NCBI GenBank assembly: GCA_010909725.1
Contig: JAACMV010000004.1
Span: forward strand, 620,001 to 684,000
Direction: 5' to 3'
DNA length: 64,000 bases
Origin: Picochlorum sp. 'celeri'
Taxonomy: Eukaryota > Chlorophyta > Trebouxiophyceae
A program made the translations under genes and the position numbers. Below the pieces are notes generated by a model, which searched no databases, was not told where the DNA came from, and worked only from the letters and a program-made list of their open reading frames with translations. This document shows positions 21,234 to 31,785 of the stretch, one piece after another (within the stretch, counting starts at the first letter, position 1; the number at the start of each line of letters is the position of its first letter).

Positions 21234-22129
21234 TCATACAGCAGCCTCTGCTGCTGCTGTGCTGCCCGTCGTGGTCACCTCATCCCCACTGGTATCACCC
21301 AACACCTTGCAAGGACAATTGTCCTCCGATGACAATGCCGACTCACCACTTGCATCCGAGCCACCAACGATTGCATCACTACTCTTCACTTTCTTCTTCT
21401 TGTCTCTATATATAAACAGCAGGAAACAGAGTAATCCACCCGTACACGCGCCAATCGCATTGGGGACGTAAATAAATGGATCTGACACTGCAAGACCATA
21501 CCCCAACCACAAGCACCCATTGATACATTGCATCACACAGAGGGGTAAATTAAGCGTCGCTGAACTCTTTGTTTTCACAACAGTGACAATCGTGCTCAGC
21601 GGTGCTCCATAATACATGAGCAGAATGCCATTTGCAGTGAATCCCCACATGAGCTGGGCATCGTCATTTGGCATTTCAGTCAAAACGCCAATCGCGCCAA
21701 TCAATGGGAGAACAAAGAAGAAGAACAATGTTATCGCTAATATCCTATCTTTTGTTTTCTGTCGAGCAAGCCCGTAGCAGCTCACAGTGAAGAATATACC
21801 AAACAAGAGCCCCAGTTGGTTCACCCAAAACAGCAGAGCACTTCCAGATTTGTTTGTGGGGACAATGACGTACGAATACGCAATCCATGCGGCTGCATTT
21901 GCGCTCTGAGCTGGATATGGTACTGGGTTTAAACTCTGCATAGATGATACGACGGTTTGAATCATGCGGTGAGAAGAGTCAGCGGGGTGGTCAGGTCACG
22001 TACTCCAATGTCTCGTTCTTTTCGAGCTCGGAGGACTGCTTTCATGGGTGACATGAACATTATAGTTCCTATAATACCTCCTAGTAATGGGAAAACCCAT
22101 TTCAGGAAGATGTCTTCGACCGTGCTCAT
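21234..22129 (-). CDS. SWEET: SWEET-type sugar transporter (MtN3/saliva), two exons
   Basis: Exon 1 (22129-22004) encodes MSTVEDIFLKWVFPLLGGII and the first membrane helix. Exon 2 (21935-21234) follows a 68-nt intron with donor GTACGTG. The 275-residue protein has the two MtN3 repeats: LNPVPYPAQSANAAAWIAYSYV in the first half and LPLCVMQCINGCLWLGYGLAVSDPFIYVPNAIG in the second. The Asn and Pro residues that gate the SWEET pore are present. SWEETs are bidirectional sugar uniporters in the plasma membrane or vacuole. The C-terminal tail is Lys- then Ser/Asp-rich and cytosolic. Confidence 0.9.
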
Positions 22130-22260
22130 GGTCGCGTTGAAGCACCCAAATTCAACGCTTGAAAAAATTCCCCACCAGCTGCGATGTGTTTCTTGCTATG
22201 ACTACTCTATCTATCTTAAATGCTGATGACATAATTTTTTACTACTAGATTCATGAATTA

Positions 22261-24075
22261 TTATTCAGCATGCATGGCCTTGGACTCTCGAGATCTAGAT
22301 CTCTCTTGTTGTCGCTGGTAAAATCTCTCCCTGGCATGATGGAACAACTCTTTGCATGGCACACGTGCATTGAGTTTAATGCATGCCAGAAATGCGCCAG
22401 AAAGCTTTCGATGCAGTGAATAACTCTCATCTGGAGGAGGTGTCAAGCGATGCTTGAGCATGATGGATCCCAGTTCTGTGACCCTCTTGGTCATGCTTGT
22501 GGTGCTTCCGAATTCATGGAGGCCCTCGGTTCTGAATGGTGCGCCCACTGTAATAGCAGCTTCTACGTGGGCATCAAGCATCACACGGGATTCATCCCCA
22601 GTCAAAAATCCAAGCTTTGTGGATCGAGCAATGATTTCATCTGCATCTTTGATGGCGCATGCATGAACCATTTCTAAATAGTTTTCGACAAAGTCTGGGG
22701 AGTATTCTTTCGCCGCTCCGAAATCGATGAGATTTAAGACATCTTTTTCTGCATCGTACAGGAAATTTCCCCAGTTGGGGTCGGTCTGCATGTAACACCA
22801 TTCGTATAATTCCTTGAGGGTGAGGGCTAACAGTCGGGTTCCCACAACATCTCGAATCTCCTGTGGGTACGCAGCCACGTTGTCGATATGCACGCCATGG
22901 ACTCTTTCTGTGGTTAAAATTCGTTGCGATGATAGTTCTGGGACAACATCTGGGACATAAAACACATCACGGCATTCTGGATCCTCTCGCACCAATGTAG
23001 CAAAGCGTTGCTGTGCCTCCAACTCATACCTATAATCACATTCCAATGCGAGCTCCTTCTTCGCCACAGCAACTGCGTTTTCGACATACATGCCTTTCGG
23101 AAGTACATTGGCAACACGGATCAAACGCATTAGATTATCCACGTCTGATTCTATGGATGCTGCAACTCCAGGGTACTGAATCTTCATCACCACCTGCTTT
23201 CCATCCAACGTCACAGCAGGATGCACCTGACCGATACTCGCAGCCGCCATTGGTTTTTCATCAAACTCTGAAAGCATCGTTCTCCATTCTGGACCCAATT
23301 CCGATTTCAACACGGATTCGAGCTGTTTCTTTGGCATGACATCAGCCCCAGCTCGCACCTTGTCCAACGCTGCCTGAAACCTAGGAGGCAATACATTCTC
23401 GTCCTGAATACTCAGCATCTGGCCCAATTTCAACGCTGCTCCTCTCATATGACACAAGGCATTCGCCAATCGCTCTGCATTCTTCTCAGACAGCATCAAG
23501 GATTCTTCAGTCACCAAAGAAGAAGAAGAAGAGCCATTCTTATTATCATCACCATTGTTGTGGGTCTCCTTTTTACCCTTGGTGCTTTTCGAAAATCGGC
23601 TCACCACAGAATCACGAGCCGTTCCAAACAGTATCTGCGCCCCAAGAGACGCAAATCCAAATGCTCTACTGAACGAATTGCTCGGAACAGATCTTTCCTT
23701 TGGCTGAAACAACCTCTCCTTTGTATCCCTCTTCACCTCCTCCAAAGCATACGCGCGCGTATGCCTCCAATCCCCCATATCCTTCTCTTCCTCAGAAATT
23801 ACCTGAACAGCTTCCGTGGTAGTAGTATGAGTCGTCACCTGTGCAACAGGAGTAGTTGTAGTATCAGCAGGAACACCTTGACTCGACTCTGTCGTCGACC
23901 CTCCACCACCCATTCTGTCATTGGGTGTTACATCAGTACCCTTTTTAGTGTAATAATAATGTGGTACAACGGCGCGTGGCATCAACGCCAATCGCTCCTG
24001 AATCACACATTCTACTCCTTGTGCGAGGCGAAGAACATCGTTCAGCAACGTTTGATACCCTGCCGCCTTACTCAT
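22261..24075 (-). CDS. COQ8: COQ8/ADCK3-type ABC1 atypical kinase
   Basis: Single exon of 604 codons from ATG 24075. The domain is that of the UbiB/ABC1 family: [16 protein letters not shown] (the KxGQ motif near residue 215), [13 protein letters not shown] (Ala-rich loop that replaces the P-loop), [33 protein letters not shown] and [12 protein letters not shown]. These motifs place it in the COQ8/ADCK3 branch, which supports the ubiquinone biosynthesis complex at the inner mitochondrial membrane. The N-terminal 150 residues are low-complexity Thr/Val-rich. A stop-free antisense frame overlaps it but carries no domain. Confidence 0.92.
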   Translation of the reverse strand: MSKAAGYQTLLNDVLRLAQGVECVIQERLALMPRAVVPHYYYTKKGTDVTPNDRMGGGGSTTESSQGVPADTTTTPVAQVTTHTTTTEAVQVISEEEKDMGDWRHTRAYALEEVKRDTKERLFQPKERSVPSNSFSRAFGFASLGAQILFGTARDSVVSRFSKSTKGKKETHNNGDDNKNGSSSSSLVTEESLMLSEKNAERLANALCHMRGAALKLGQMLSIQDENVLPPRFQAALDKVRAGADVMPKKQLESVLKSELGPEWRTMLSEFDEKPMAAASIGQVHPAVTLDGKQVVMKIQYPGVAASIESDVDNLMRLIRVANVLPKGMYVENAVAVAKKELALECDYRYELEAQQRFATLVREDPECRDVFYVPDVVPELSSQRILTTERVHGVHIDNVAAYPQEIRDVVGTRLLALTLKELYEWCYMQTDPNWGNFLYDAEKDVLNLIDFGAAKEYSPDFVENYLEMVHACAIKDADEIIARSTKLGFLTGDESRVMLDAHVEAAITVGAPFRTEGLHEFGSTTSMTKRVTELGSIMLKHRLTPPPDESYSLHRKLSGAFLACIKLNARVPCKELFHHARERFYQRQQERSRSRESKAMHAE

Positions 24076-24819
24076 TCTTTTCCATTGCTTCTATAAATCA
24101 ATTACTATTGTATGCATTTCTGAATGCCGACGCATGAAGACTATGGCGTACCTGGAATCACCCTGACATTCTGTGTGGTTTGAATCCACTGCATTGCCAT
24201 GCCAGATACTACAGTAGTAGTGGATATGTTGAGACTATTCTCTGGCACAAAAACAGGCATCCGATACGTTGCTTTATGCGTATAGAGTATCTTCCATTGT
24301 CGAATCTCATCAGGGTATAGTCTCTGCAGCAATACTGGCACCAACATGCATGCTCCGCCATGCAGAAGGCGCCTCGTCACGTGGGTACCCATGAGTCGGT
24401 CCGTCCCAGATGGTGTACATCTCTGCCAGATGGCAAATGCAGCCCCGACTGCATTTTCCTTTGCGAGTGTGGCTGGATGGGGTTACAATCTTGTAGTCCT
24501 AGTAGCCTTGTTTGTTTATTATTAATACAAGGCTTTTTTCAAGTAATACACGGACAGAAACTACAGAGGGTAGTATTATTGCCCACGTCTCAGTGCGTGT
24601 GTCCACGTATACCAGTCGAGCCGAGGGTATTATTATTATAATGTACCCCTGATGCTTTTTTCTATCCGATTGGTCGGTAGAGATCTCACGTTACATTGTG
24701 AACATAGTAAATACTCCTGAATAGTAGCGCAAGCGAGACAACACAGATACAAACAACAAGGGACAACACGGACGGCCGTATCGATATTGACACGAATACA
24801 TACATAGCTACAAACAAGT
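24076..24819. other. Spacer between divergent COQ8 and kinase genes, with a doubtful small frame
   Basis: About 740 bp. On the minus strand a frame from ATG 24392 reads about 77 residues to a possible donor (CCAG|GTACGCC). A possible acceptor (GATTTATAG) follows 60 nt later, and the joined frame would end with a stop overlapping the COQ8 start. No domain is recognised, so I do not call it a gene. The rest is AT-rich and presumably holds two promoters. Confidence 0.35.
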
Positions 24820-26718
24820 ATGGAGTGGTGCTCGCCTGGGGCGAGACAGGTTTGTTTAGGTGTCGTTATACTGCTGCTGTTGCATGGGTCTGCTGTGCAA
24901 TATGCTGCAGCATCAAACACGACGGCAGGGCTTGAGAGTAATAGTGAGTCTGTGGTAGTGTATAGTAATGGGAGCATATCCCCTGCTCAGAATGCAGGCA
25001 CAGTAGAGGCCGGTAGTAATGCTACTGATCCGGCATTGTATGAATTAGATAATGGAAACTTACTGATCAATGTGACAGAGCTGTGGAGGTACTTTTTAGA
25101 GACGGGTGGAAGGCTTCCTCCTCTGTCTTCCCAAGCAGTGGATATGTTTGCAAGCATGGTGAATCAGGTGGATCTGACAGGCGCCTTTTCTCTGTTACAG
25201 AATGAGACGTTTTTCAATAGCTTTTTGAATCAGTTTGCTGATACGTTTCCTGAATGGAGTGCGTGGATAGGGGAAGTACGGGACGCGAGAGAGCGGTTGC
25301 TGGATGAAGGTGATTCAGGGTCATCATCAGTCGGGATGATTATAGGTATCGTGCTTGGTGTGCTAGGATGTGTTGCAATACTCGCAAGTGTTATAGTGCT
25401 CTTCATGTATAAGAGAAGAGTTGGACGAATGACGAGTGATGAGCAGGGAGTTAAAATGGTCAATGTGGCAGCGTATGATGATTCCTTGTCTCTAAAGAGT
25501 GCGACAACACTTGCCTTGTCGGTTTGCCCAGATGATCAGAATGATATGACTCCTGATGTTGTTGGTCAAAAGGATGTGCGGAGGTATTCGAGTGATCCCG
25601 TGTTGAGGTGGATTGAAGGGCATGCTGTGGCACAGCAGCAGTCTCCAACACTGTCTATATCATCAGGTGATGATCATGGGAAAAATGATGCGCTGCCCAG
25701 ACAGGATACAGGATCTTCTTCTGTTTTGAGTGACGATATTCCGGAATTCTTGTCGAATTTACAATTTCATTGGGAGGATATTACTATTGTGAAATCATTG
25801 GGAGTGGGGGCATGTGGAAAGGTGTACTTGGCACGGTGGAATGAGACTCCAGTTGCTGTCAAGGTGTTACTCGATGCAAGAGAGTTGCAGAATCATATAG
25901 AAGCGTCCAATCATCCAGGAACATCAGCGGTTACGTCGAAAACGTTGAGCGCTGCATCGTATGTTGCAACTGCCAATCCAAGGAGGATGCTGGAAGAGAT
26001 TCGAATAACAGCAGCATTAAGGCATCCAAATGTTGTTCAGTTTATGGGATTCTGTTTAGATCCACCCAGTATGGCAGCCGAGTACTGCCCTCGAGGGTCT
26101 TTATACCATGTCCTGCATGAACCACATGGTCCTCCAGGCATGCAGAAGAAGACACAGCTATCATGGCTGCGGCGGGTCGCGTTTGCAGCAGATGGAGCAG
26201 CAGGGATGTTACATCTTCACAGCAGAAGCCCTCAAATCCTACATAGAGATTTGAATTCACCCAACTTGCTCGTCGCAGCAGATTGGACGGTGAAAGTAGC
26301 TGACATGGGTATGAGCAAACTGATGATAGACTCTGCCCTAGATGGCAATATTAATTCCGTCGCCACATCAGGAGGCGGACTGAATCCAAGATGGTTAGCA
26401 CCAGAGATTCTCTCAGGAGGGCAATGCACAACTGCGAGCGATGTATTCTCATTTGGCGTGGTTATGTGGGAAATCCTCACGAGGAGGATTCCATGGGAAG
26501 GAAAGACCACCTGGGCAATCGTTGGAGACGTTCAGAGTGGCCATCGGCCACCCATTCCTGAGACTATTGTCGAACAAGACAAGGATGGAGAATCGGTGAG
26601 AGAGTACGTGTCCTTGATGGAAGCATGCTGGAGCCATCATCCTGCTGAAAGACCAGACTTTGGATCTATTGCGCAAAAACTGAGAGAAATCCAACGCATC
26701 ATTCTGCAGAATACATGA
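24820..26718 (+). CDS. Receptor-like TKL-family protein kinase
   Basis: Single exon of 632 codons. A signal peptide (residues 1-32, VCLGVVILLLLHGSAVQYAAA) is followed by an extracellular part of about 130 residues with several N-glycosylation sequons. One transmembrane helix follows (GMIIGIVLGVLGCVAILASVIVLFMY). The kinase domain starts near residue 318: GVGACGKVY (Gly loop), VAVKVL (ATP-binding Lys), LHRDLNSPNLLV (catalytic loop) and PRWLAPEIL. The DFG motif reads DMG (VADMGMSKL), a variation tolerated in some TKL kinases. An insert of about 45 residues separates the VAVK Lys from helix C. The ectodomain is not recognised and the ligand is unknown. Confidence 0.88.
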   Translation: MEWCSPGARQVCLGVVILLLLHGSAVQYAAASNTTAGLESNSESVVVYSNGSISPAQNAGTVEAGSNATDPALYELDNGNLLINVTELWRYFLETGGRLPPLSSQAVDMFASMVNQVDLTGAFSLLQNETFFNSFLNQFADTFPEWSAWIGEVRDARERLLDEGDSGSSSVGMIIGIVLGVLGCVAILASVIVLFMYKRRVGRMTSDEQGVKMVNVAAYDDSLSLKSATTLALSVCPDDQNDMTPDVVGQKDVRRYSSDPVLRWIEGHAVAQQQSPTLSISSGDDHGKNDALPRQDTGSSSVLSDDIPEFLSNLQFHWEDITIVKSLGVGACGKVYLARWNETPVAVKVLLDARELQNHIEASNHPGTSAVTSKTLSAASYVATANPRRMLEEIRITAALRHPNVVQFMGFCLDPPSMAAEYCPRGSLYHVLHEPHGPPGMQKKTQLSWLRRVAFAADGAAGMLHLHSRSPQILHRDLNSPNLLVAADWTVKVADMGMSKLMIDSALDGNINSVATSGGGLNPRWLAPEILSGGQCTTASDVFSFGVVMWEILTRRIPWEGKTTWAIVGDVQSGHRPPIPETIVEQDKDGESVREYVSLMEACWSHHPAERPDFGSIAQKLREIQRIILQNT

Positions 26719-26770
26719 CTGTTTATATGCTATTTTTTGCGCTTTTTGTTTATAGAACTTTGTAATTCAC

Positions 26771-27589
26771 ATGTCGATCTGGGTGTTTTCAGTGTCGGTG
26801 GACTTTGGACTCCAGGTGGCAGGTTGGCTTTTATCAGTCCTTCTGGGCTCAGAGATCATCTATGATCTCCTCGGAAGTATAACATTTATAAGTGTTTCTC
26901 TAGGAAGTTATAGTTTGTATGGAATAGGGTCAAACGTTGGATTGCTGGCAACGACGCTTGTGGTCGCATGGGCAGCACGGTTGGGATCGTTTCTTTTCTA
27001 CAGAATCTTACAAACCGGGCATGATTCTAGATTTGAAAAGATCCGATCGAATCCAATCAGTTTCTTTGTAGCATGGATGATGCAAGGCGTTTGGGTTTTG
27101 GCCACGTTGACTCCTGTTCTTTTGGTCAACTCGTCTCCCTCACACGTCAAGACGTCTCTTACAAGCGTACAAACGGCACAGGTATTGGTGGGAAGTGCGG
27201 TATGGACGGTAGGGTTTCTATTCGAGTCGGTGGCTGACTATCAAAAGTTTGTGTTCAAATCAACACCAGAGAATGCTGGGATGTTTATACAGTCAGGGTT
27301 GTGGAGTCTGTGTCGGTATCCAAATTACTTTGGGGAAATGACGGTATGGTTTGGCATGTACATGATATGTACATCTCAACTCAGTCTCGATATGTGTGGT
27401 GTATCGCTGGTATCTCCCGTGTTTGTGACGCTGCTGTTGTGTTATGTGAGTGGTATACCGCTACAGGAGAAGCAGGCGTGGCAACGATGGGGCGACAACG
27501 ACGAGTATCTCGCGTATAAACAGAATACCAATCTCCTTATTCCATCGATATTGTCCAACGACATGCTCTGCTGTTCAAAACGACAATAA
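26771..27589 (+). CDS. DUF1295 steroid 5-alpha-reductase-like membrane protein
   Basis: Single exon of 272 codons with six or seven predicted membrane helices. Diagnostic blocks are VVAWAARLGSFLFYRI, GHDSRFEKIRSNP, FFVAWMMQGVWV, ESVADYQKFVFK, GLWSLCRYPNYFGEM and PLQEKQAWQRWG. This is the DUF1295 family, related to steroid 5-alpha reductases and NADPH-dependent sterol C14 reductases. The RYPNYFGE and QRWG region corresponds to the cofactor-binding end. Substrate unknown. It lies 52 bp downstream of the TKL kinase on the same strand. Confidence 0.88.
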   Translation: MSIWVFSVSVDFGLQVAGWLLSVLLGSEIIYDLLGSITFISVSLGSYSLYGIGSNVGLLATTLVVAWAARLGSFLFYRILQTGHDSRFEKIRSNPISFFVAWMMQGVWVLATLTPVLLVNSSPSHVKTSLTSVQTAQVLVGSAVWTVGFLFESVADYQKFVFKSTPENAGMFIQSGLWSLCRYPNYFGEMTVWFGMYMICTSQLSLDMCGVSLVSPVFVTLLLCYVSGIPLQEKQAWQRWGDNDEYLAYKQNTNLLIPSILSNDMLCCSKRQ

Positions 27590-27672
27590 CACATGCATGT
27601 CACCTGATGTTGCTAGAGTTAGAACTTACACTTTTTTAAGAATAAAAAAGTACACCACAATGTGCGTACACT

Positions 27673-28461
27673 TTACCATGGAAGGCTGACACCGTTGGTG
27701 GCAAAGTTGTTGGCGAATGGATCAGCCAAGTGAGAGGTGAGGGCGGCGATTGGAGAAGCTCCAGTGGCCTGGTGCTGGGCAACAAATCCGAGGAAGGCAA
27801 CCATGGCAAGACGTCCGTTCTTGATCTCCTTCACCTTCTTCTCATCAGAGGCCATTCCCATTGGGTCGAAAGTTCCTCCTGGGTAAATACGCTTCTCAGC
27901 ATCGGCTCCTCCACGCATAGATTCAGCTCCAGCCATGGCAGCAAACTCAATGGCCAAGAGGGTTCCCAAATCAAATGGAACCTCTGCTCCCATGTACTGA
28001 GAGTGTCCTCCCTCGAGGAGTGGGAGTGGTGCAGAGTACCAGTCACCCTGTCCCAACAATTCAGCTCCGAGAGATCCGGCAACACCGAGCATAGCCCAAC
28101 GTCCGTGAATCACCTCAGACTCCTGGAAGCGCTTGAGACTGGCAGCGTCCTTTCCCAATCCCAAAGGATCTGCAATATGTATAATTATGTTATAGAATAG
28201 TATTAACACGAGACCCATACGGAAAGGGAATCAGAAAGACCCTTGGAATTCCACGCCTTCCTTTCCATGAAGTGCGCGACACCAAAGCTATGAATACTCA
28301 CCGAATCCATAAGAAGCTGGAAGAGAATCAAGATATGATGGAGTCTCAGATCCTGGAAGCCAGTTTCCTGCCTTCATAACGGTGCGGCTTCCATTCTTGA
28401 CAGAAGCGACCTTGACGCTTCCAGACACGAAGGAGCGAGCAGACACAGTTGCAGACATCAT
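27673..28461 (-). CDS. LHCA: Light-harvesting chlorophyll a/b protein, Lhca1-like (two exons)
   Basis: Exons 28461-28302 and 28169-27673 (132-nt intron, donor GTGAGT) give 218 residues. The N-terminal 30 residues (MMSATVSARSFVSGSVKVAS) form a transit peptide. The mature part has AGNWLPGSETPSYL and YGFDPLGLGKDAASLKRF. Helix 1 has ESEVIHGRWAMLGVAG and helix 3 has EIKNGRLAMVAFLGF, with the Glu and His/Asn chlorophyll ligands and the ExxNxR pairing. NWLPGS and FATNGVS ends are typical of green-lineage Lhca1. It is a thylakoid antenna protein of photosystem I. The codons are biased as expected for a highly expressed gene. It is divergent from the second Lhca at 29234. Confidence 0.94.
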
Positions 28462-29233
28462 GATGCTTATAATTCTGTTCCGAGTGAACTTTTGGGATAA
28501 TATTATACGGCATCGTCGCAGCCACCTCCATCTTGTCATGAAATCGCATCCCAATTTGGATCGAGGGATGGATTAGATTTCCAATTATCCGATGTCAAGA
28601 TGCGTCTAGATCTCCCATGAAGGACTACGCGCGATGGGACAGGTGCACATGCATCCCATGACCCACCTCGACCATCGGCTCAATCTCCGCCTTATCCGCA
28701 AAGGCAGGGTCACATCAGCTGCCTCTCTGGTCATTGACCTGCTCTGTGGATGCAATACTCGTCGTGAAGGTTCATTCCCCACGATCACGCTGTGGCATGT
28801 GATTGATGTGCGAGGTGAGACTGGAAATCAATGCATCAGACATTGTGCCAGGGATGAGGGGCTGCCTCCAACCTTGAACACGAGTGCTGCTGACCTGACA
28901 CTCAACAACCTCCCAGCTTTGGATCTTGTCTGGCAGATGCGATGAAAGAGTCATCATCTTCATGGGATGCCCATAGATGGACGTGTCCAATCGTGGGCGC
29001 GAGATCAGGGGGCGAATTCCTTGGATCACAATCTCATCGTGGCTGTCTGCCCCCATGGGGTGGAATCCATGGGGCCTTGGGACTGGGATGAAGTGATTCT
29101 GATACTGCCTCCAGTGCCATTAATTTTATATCTAGAGGAAATCTCTGAGTTCGTGGTGGATATTTTCGTCCTATCCTACTGTGTACATCCTTTCTAATCT
29201 ACTTGCTCACACAGACAAGTTCGGAGAACAAAG
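28462..29233. promoter_or_regulatory. Shared divergent promoter region of the two Lhca genes
   Basis: A 772-bp spacer between two head-to-head antenna genes. Short frames on both strands lack any domain text, so it is treated as regulatory and untranslated sequence. The divergent layout allows joint light-dependent control. No specific binding site can be proved by eye. Confidence 0.45.
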
Positions 29234-30206
29234 ATGCTGACTGCTGCTAGAATCAACGTTGGATTGGCTGCTGTACGTTTTAACATCGACTTTAATACAT
29301 GTTTATGCGGGTATCAGGGTAAACGTCTGCGAGAAAGACTGGATAAAACGGCTTGGGCCGAGGAGGGTGGGGTGGGGGATACGCTCGATCCTGTGGATTA
29401 GAGACCGGTCGAATGAAATGTTTGATGGGGCGAGCCACGCTCTTTTAATACCAAGGTGATTATGTTCAACTCATCGATGCCTTTTTTGTATTTTGCAGCG
29501 CCCAGTTGCCAACACCTCTTCCAGAAGAAACGTATCTGCCAAGGCTGAGAGCCGCCCAATCTGGTACCCAGGAAACGAGGCTGAGGTCCCAGAGTACCTT
29601 GATGGAACCCTTGCTGGAGATTTCGGATTTGATCCTCTCGGATTGGGATCTTCTCCAGAGCAGCTCGCATGGAATGTCCAGGCTGAATTGATCCATGGAC
29701 GCCTTGCTATGACTGCTGTTGCCGGTATTTTGTACACCTCTGTCGCTCACTCTGCTGGAGCTGATGTGCCAGAGTGGTACGAGGCCGGAAAGGTCTACAT
29801 GGACAAGAACCCAGAGGTTTCCTTCGGAGCTCTTGTGTGGACCACCATTGCTCTCTCTGGATGGGTTGAGTTCAAGCGTCTTCAGGACATCAGAAACCCA
29901 GGATCTCAGGGAGATGGATCCTTCTTGGGAATCACCGATGACTTCAAGGGTGTGTCCAACGGATACCCAGGAGGAAAGTACTTTGATCCAATGGGACTCT
30001 CCCGTGGAGACGAAGCTAAATACGCCGAATACAAGGAGAAGGAGGTTAAGAACGGACGCCTTGCCATGGTTGCTTTCCTCGGATTCGCTGCCCAGTATGC
30101 CGCCACAGGAAAGGGACCAATTGACAACTTGGCTGCCCACTTGGCTGACCCAGCCCACGCCAACTTTGTCCACAACGGTATCTCCGTGCCATTTATTTCC
30201 AACTAA
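29234..30206 (+). CDS. LHCA: Light-harvesting chlorophyll a/b protein, Lhca type (two exons)
   Basis: Exon 1 (29234-29272) encodes only MLTAARINVGLAA. Exon 2 (29499-30206) follows a 226-nt intron with donor GTACGTT and acceptor TTTTGCAG. The total is 248 residues. The transit peptide is RPVANTSSRRNVSAKAES. The mature protein starts RPIWYPGNEAEVPEYLDG and has LAGDFGFDPLGLGSSPE, helix 1 with QAELIHGRLAMTAVAG, helix 2, and helix 3 with EVKNGRLAMVAFLGF. These match green Lhca antenna proteins of photosystem I, of a different type from the neighbour at 27673. The Lhca number is not assigned. Confidence 0.93.
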
Positions 30207-30268
30207 TTGCTCATCAACGTATTCGAATGATTACATGGGTATAGTGTAAACAAAATTAGTATCGAGAA

Positions 30269-31249
30269 TCACTGCCCGATGGACCCCATCTCTCTGGCAT
30301 GTTCATCAAAAAGATTTGTTGCTGCCTCAGTCAATGGATCAGACACCAGTTGCTGTGCAACCTCTGGACTAATGGTGAACGTGTTACATCCCTGCGTTGC
30401 CAGTTGCGCAATCTCATCGGCACTTCGAATAGACGCAACAAGCAATCTCACCTCCCCGGAACACTCTGTGGACATGTCAATAATCCCCTGCATGGCTGCA
30501 ACATCACTCACAGCATCCTTCCCAGCATCCCCCATCCTTCCAAAATACGGAGCCACATAATCTGCTCCCACCGACAGCGCTGTAATAACCTGATGTACAC
30601 TATATACCGCCGTAAATGTCACTGGCACACCGTCATTCACCAATCGCTTTGCAGTCTGAATCCCTTCCATCGTGATGGGCACCTTGACAACCACTCTGGT
30701 ATCCAACTCTGCCAAATCCAACGCACACGAATACATCTCCGCAACAGTATCCCCCCATGCCTGCAATTGAAGCTCTTGTATATCCAATTCAAACGCGTGC
30801 CGCGTCAACTGCCTGATCGACGGCAGCGTGCAGTGCACCCCACTGCGTTTCAGCAGTGTTGGGTTTGTTGTACACCCATAAAACATCCCCGTATCAGCCC
30901 ACTTTTTCATCTCTTGAATATCAGCACTATCAAGATACAGCCTCATAGTTGGATCATTCTCCCCCTCCACAAGCTCATCCCCATCAAACACATATGTTGC
31001 AAACTCATCCTCATCCTCATCTTCCTGCTCATCTTCTCCAAACTCTTCCCCATCCATGGACGACCGCATCATCGTCAACGTCTGCCTTCTGAGGCCATCC
31101 GTGTACCTTGTACTACCGTGTATCCTTCCCAGAATACCACACCCCGTCGATACGACGTGCTTCTCTGGTACTACCAAGGACGAAGCATGTAGATTCTTTG
31201 ACAGTCTCAGAGGCACCCTTGTTGATGGAACAGCAACAGAGGGTATCAT
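30269..31249 (-). CDS. TAL: Transaldolase, small (FSA/TalB-short) type, plastid-targeted
   Basis: Single exon of 326 codons from ATG 31249. The first 60 residues are basic and Ser/Thr-rich (transit peptide-like), followed by an acidic linker. The enzyme domain begins MRLYLDSADIQEMKKWADT and has GCTTNPTLLKRSG. TRVVVKVPITMEGIQTAKRL carries the Schiff-base Lys in the VKVP motif. It ends with VPVTFTAVYSVHQVITAL, YVAPYFGRM and TFTISPEVAQQL. The short length of the domain (about 225 residues) places it with the decameric small transaldolases and fructose-6-phosphate aldolases. It acts in the pentose phosphate pathway. Confidence 0.9.
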   Translation of the reverse strand: MIPSVAVPSTRVPLRLSKNLHASSLVVPEKHVVSTGCGILGRIHGSTRYTDGLRRQTLTMMRSSMDGEEFGEDEQEDEDEDEFATYVFDGDELVEGENDPTMRLYLDSADIQEMKKWADTGMFYGCTTNPTLLKRSGVHCTLPSIRQLTRHAFELDIQELQLQAWGDTVAEMYSCALDLAELDTRVVVKVPITMEGIQTAKRLVNDGVPVTFTAVYSVHQVITALSVGADYVAPYFGRMGDAGKDAVSDVAAMQGIIDMSTECSGEVRLLVASIRSADEIAQLATQGCNTFTISPEVAQQLVSDPLTEAATNLFDEHAREMGSIGQ

Positions 31250-31785
31250 CGCTATGTACTACAATGGTACTTTTTTTTATCTTTTTGATAATGTTCTATA
31301 TCTATTGTTGTGCAAGACAACTGTATCCTGGTGTATCCTTTTCTTTGGTTCTTCCTCTCCATGGCAGAGATGCCTGTTCTTTCTAATGTTTTATTTACAG
31401 ACATTGATGCATTTTGAATTTCGCAGTACCGGTACTGCGAATACGAACGAGGCGAGCGACAGACCATCATGGCCTGACCCTCGAAATAAGACTGAGGATC
31501 TGATACACTGCGAATAAAAAAAATATACATATACCTGTTTGTTATAAGCAATGATTCACGTGTATAATGCGAAAGGGTCATTGTATGCGTGCAACGTTGT
31601 CGCGAGTGTAACTGCCATCGATCGGGAGAGCAGAAATCACCCCGTTCTGTAGATTTTCTGAATTTACTGAATTTATAATACCACATTAGTACTAGTAGTA
31701 GAGCGACGTGGTAGTCATACGAAGAGTTTGATTGACAGAGGCCAGGTGCAATTCTTGTCACACAATTCCATTGAATTCGTCTGCA
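31250..31785. other. Spacer between transaldolase and CENP-C-like genes
   Basis: About 535 bp, AT-rich, with no supported gene. A 181-codon antisense frame (31252-31797) is compositionally random and overlaps the next gene's start, so it is not called. It holds the palindrome at 31420-31441 listed separately. Confidence 0.45.
31420..31441. repeat. Perfect 22-bp palindrome
   Basis: The half-site TTCGCAGTACC is followed directly by its exact reverse complement. It is a strong candidate for a dimer binding site or cruciform. It lies between two divergent genes, about 170 bp from the transaldolase start. Confidence 0.8.

Noticed and set aside
23449..24096. A 215-codon frame antisense to COQ8
   Set aside because: It is opposite a well-supported ABC1 kinase and reads as Arg/Ser-rich random text.
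24141..24392. A minus-strand frame upstream of COQ8
   Set aside because: No domain, no neighbour support, and the only possible splice join ends over the COQ8 start codon. I kept it as a note only.
30299..31192. A 297-codon frame antisense to transaldolase
   Set aside because: It lies entirely within a clear transaldolase gene on the other strand and shows no domain.
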